A stretch of DNA of 64,000 nt from Nyssa sinensis (lineage: Eukaryota; Streptophyta; Magnoliopsida; Cornales; Nyssaceae), in the NCBI GenBank assembly GCA_008638375.1, contig CM018036.1:5456392-5520391 (forward strand), given 5' to 3'. Under the pieces are notes generated by a model, which had not been told where the DNA came from, ran no database searches, and saw nothing but the letters and a program-made list of their open reading frames with translations. A program made the translations under genes and the position numbers. Position 1 is the first letter of the stretch; the number at the start of each line of letters is the position of its first letter. Positions 62,788 to 64,000 of the stretch are shown here, piece by piece.

Positions 62788-63894
62788 TGGGAACGGCGGC
62801 AACAATGGAGGGGCGACGACAGTGGTGATGGTGAGTCTGTGCAGCAGCGTGCCTGTAGAGGACACTGTGATGAACAAGATGGTCCAGAACTGCAAGGGTT
62901 GACGATGAATAATTCTCACCCACTGCAATGATCTTCCACTGTTGATGTCAGGAAAGAGAGGCATTTGTTGGTGTTGTGCTTCATGGAGCTGGAAGCTACA
63001 CGTAATTACAAAGATGGTGAAGAAGAGAAAAAGATTGTTTTTTTTTTGGAAATTGGATGATGGAGCTATAAACATCTGCTCTCTGTATTTATCAAGATAT
63101 GGTGGAACGAATTAAAAAGACCTAGTTGCAGTATACACGGAAAGTCTTTGCCTGAAGTATCCGGTTGGGGACCTCTTTCTTGCTTTTACACCCGACTAAT
63201 TTAACGTGCTTTTGCTTTCCCAACTTTCCTGTGATTGTTTAACACGCATAGCGTATGGGAACCCCGATTGATGATGGGCTCTCCAATGACGAATCTGGAC
63301 TGGTGCGATCAGTGGAGGGGTGTGATGAACAACAGTGGAAGAACAGATTGATTTTTTTTTAATCAACAGTGAGATGTTTATGAAAAATTGTGGGACTGAA
63401 ATTTTCTCTGATACCAAATCTTTCAGATTTGTACAGAACAAGATATTGCCAAAATTCTCACCCACTGCAATGATCTTCTAATATGAGTTGGATGCACTCC
63501 CGTGGCCTCTGAATAATCTTGATGTTGCTCTTGTTCTCATTCTCAATGGAAAGAATGCCAAGGGAGATGACAAAGAAAATCTTGGCTCTGTGAAAGCTAA
63601 GCATACAAAAGGCGTATAAAAATCAGAAGAGCCAGCTGCAGTAAAAGAGGCTGATCTGATGAGTTTTTTTTATACCTTTTAAAAGCGTAGGAATTTTATA
63701 CGTTTTTGAAAAGCGTAGAAATTTTATACGTCTTTACAAGGCGTAAGAATTTTATACGCTTTTCAAGTAAAAATTTTTTTAGAAGCGTATAAGATTTATA
63801 CGCTTTTAAAAAGTACCTGAATCCGAAAGATAAGTTTAAAAATACTCGGTCACGTCAATAAATTTTAAAACTATTCGGGTCGAGTCCAAAATTC
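62788..63894. other. 1.1 kb of unit-3-specific DNA replacing the MPT3 TATA region
   Basis: Unit 1 has 82 bp here (44156-44237). The segment includes a 26-base block AATTCTCACCCACTGCAATG(ATCTTC) present twice (about 62924 and 63453), a CTCTGATACCA at 63406-63416 that is the complement of a Copia primer site, and AT-rich repeats at its right end. The minus-strand frame 62746-63075 has a hydrophobic start but no recognised family. It may be a retrotransposon fragment. Confidence 0.6.
63612..63815. repeat. Short tandem repeats with inverted GCGTA/TACGC motifs
   Basis: About five copies of a 33-36 bp unit, each like AAAAGCGTAGAAATTTTATACG, so each copy has GCGTA facing TATACGC across an AT core and can fold on itself. 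Subterminal repeats of some DNA transposons look like this, but no terminus is identified. Confidence 0.6.
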
Positions 63895-64000
63895 CAAAGA
63901 AGGGACTGGCCTTTGAGTACGCAGACATTTTCGACCCCCTGTTGTTGGAACGAGAGAGCCGCCAGCGCGACTTCTTAAACAATTCAATGGAGTGTCGACC

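Larger units (their letters stand above)
58523..64000. repeat. Tandem unit 3, runs off the window
   Basis: Matches 39961-44344 in order: ACP intron 1, ACP exon 1, intergenic region, start of the MPT3 leader. Differences are point changes, microsatellite lengths (TA and GT runs near 58939-58995 and 61925-61957), a mutated ACP exon, and replacement of 82 bp by 1107 bp at 62788-63894. The last bases (63937-64000) are the first copy of the MPT3 64-bp leader repeat, so an MPT3 start could follow within about 150 bases beyond the window. Confidence 0.88.

Noticed and set aside
62746..63075. Small secreted or membrane protein on minus (109 codons)
   Set aside because: It starts with a hydrophobic stretch but sits in repeat-like DNA, has no family match I know, and its 3' part overlaps the repeated intergenic sequence.

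Overview
This window is nuclear DNA from a flowering plant, probably a woody eudicot; I cannot name the species. The evidence is AT-rich non-coding DNA, genes split by GT-AG introns, a plastid-targeted ClpC, the plant-specific phosphatase PHS1, and plant transposon families (Copia, L1-type LINE, PIF/Harbinger, hAT, Stowaway). No prokaryotic, organellar or viral block is present. I found no unknown multi-gene system. The unusual part is structural: a decayed tandem triplication, plus transposons inside the introns of otherwise intact genes.

Layout. (1) 1-14884, plus strand: CLPC, a plastid Hsp100/ClpC chaperone with a 2 kb leader intron and nine coding exons (923 codons). Intron 5 holds a full-length Copia element with identical LTRs and an internally deleted polyprotein. 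(2) 16317-33097, minus strand, convergent with CLPC: PHS1, a dual-specificity phosphatase (930 codons, 11 exons). Its 9 kb third intron holds a complete but mutated PIF/Harbinger element with a TTA target duplication. (3) 33.1-37.1 kb: an orphan serine carboxypeptidase-like exon, a degenerate hAT-type element, an intact tRNA-Asp(GUC) and a 199-bp tandem duplication. (4) 37165-40635, minus strand: a plastid acyl carrier protein gene (140 codons, 4 exons). (5) 44489-49125, plus strand: a mitochondrial phosphate carrier (MPT3 type, 366 codons, 6 exons), divergent from ACP.

From 39961 to the window end the DNA reads best as three tandem units of an about 9.6 kb segment running from ACP intron 1, through ACP exon 1 and the intergenic region, to just past MPT3. 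Unit 1 (39961-49550) is intact. Unit 2 (49551-58522) lost ACP exon 1 and the MPT3 5' half and was invaded by an about 6.2 kb LINE; its MPT3 3' half is a pseudogene. Unit 3 (58523 onward) has an ACP exon 1 with a nonsense codon and an MPT3 promoter region in which an 82-bp stretch carrying the TATA box is replaced by 1.1 kb of unrelated DNA. It leaves the window before any MPT3 coding sequence.

Function. CLPC, ACP and MPT3 are nuclear genes for organelle proteins (plastid proteolysis and import, plastid fatty-acid synthesis, mitochondrial phosphate import). PHS1 acts on the microtubule/MAPK system. They look like ordinary neighbours rather than a pathway cluster. Exon coordinates were read by eye from splice sites and reading frame; all four gene models close in frame from ATG to stop.
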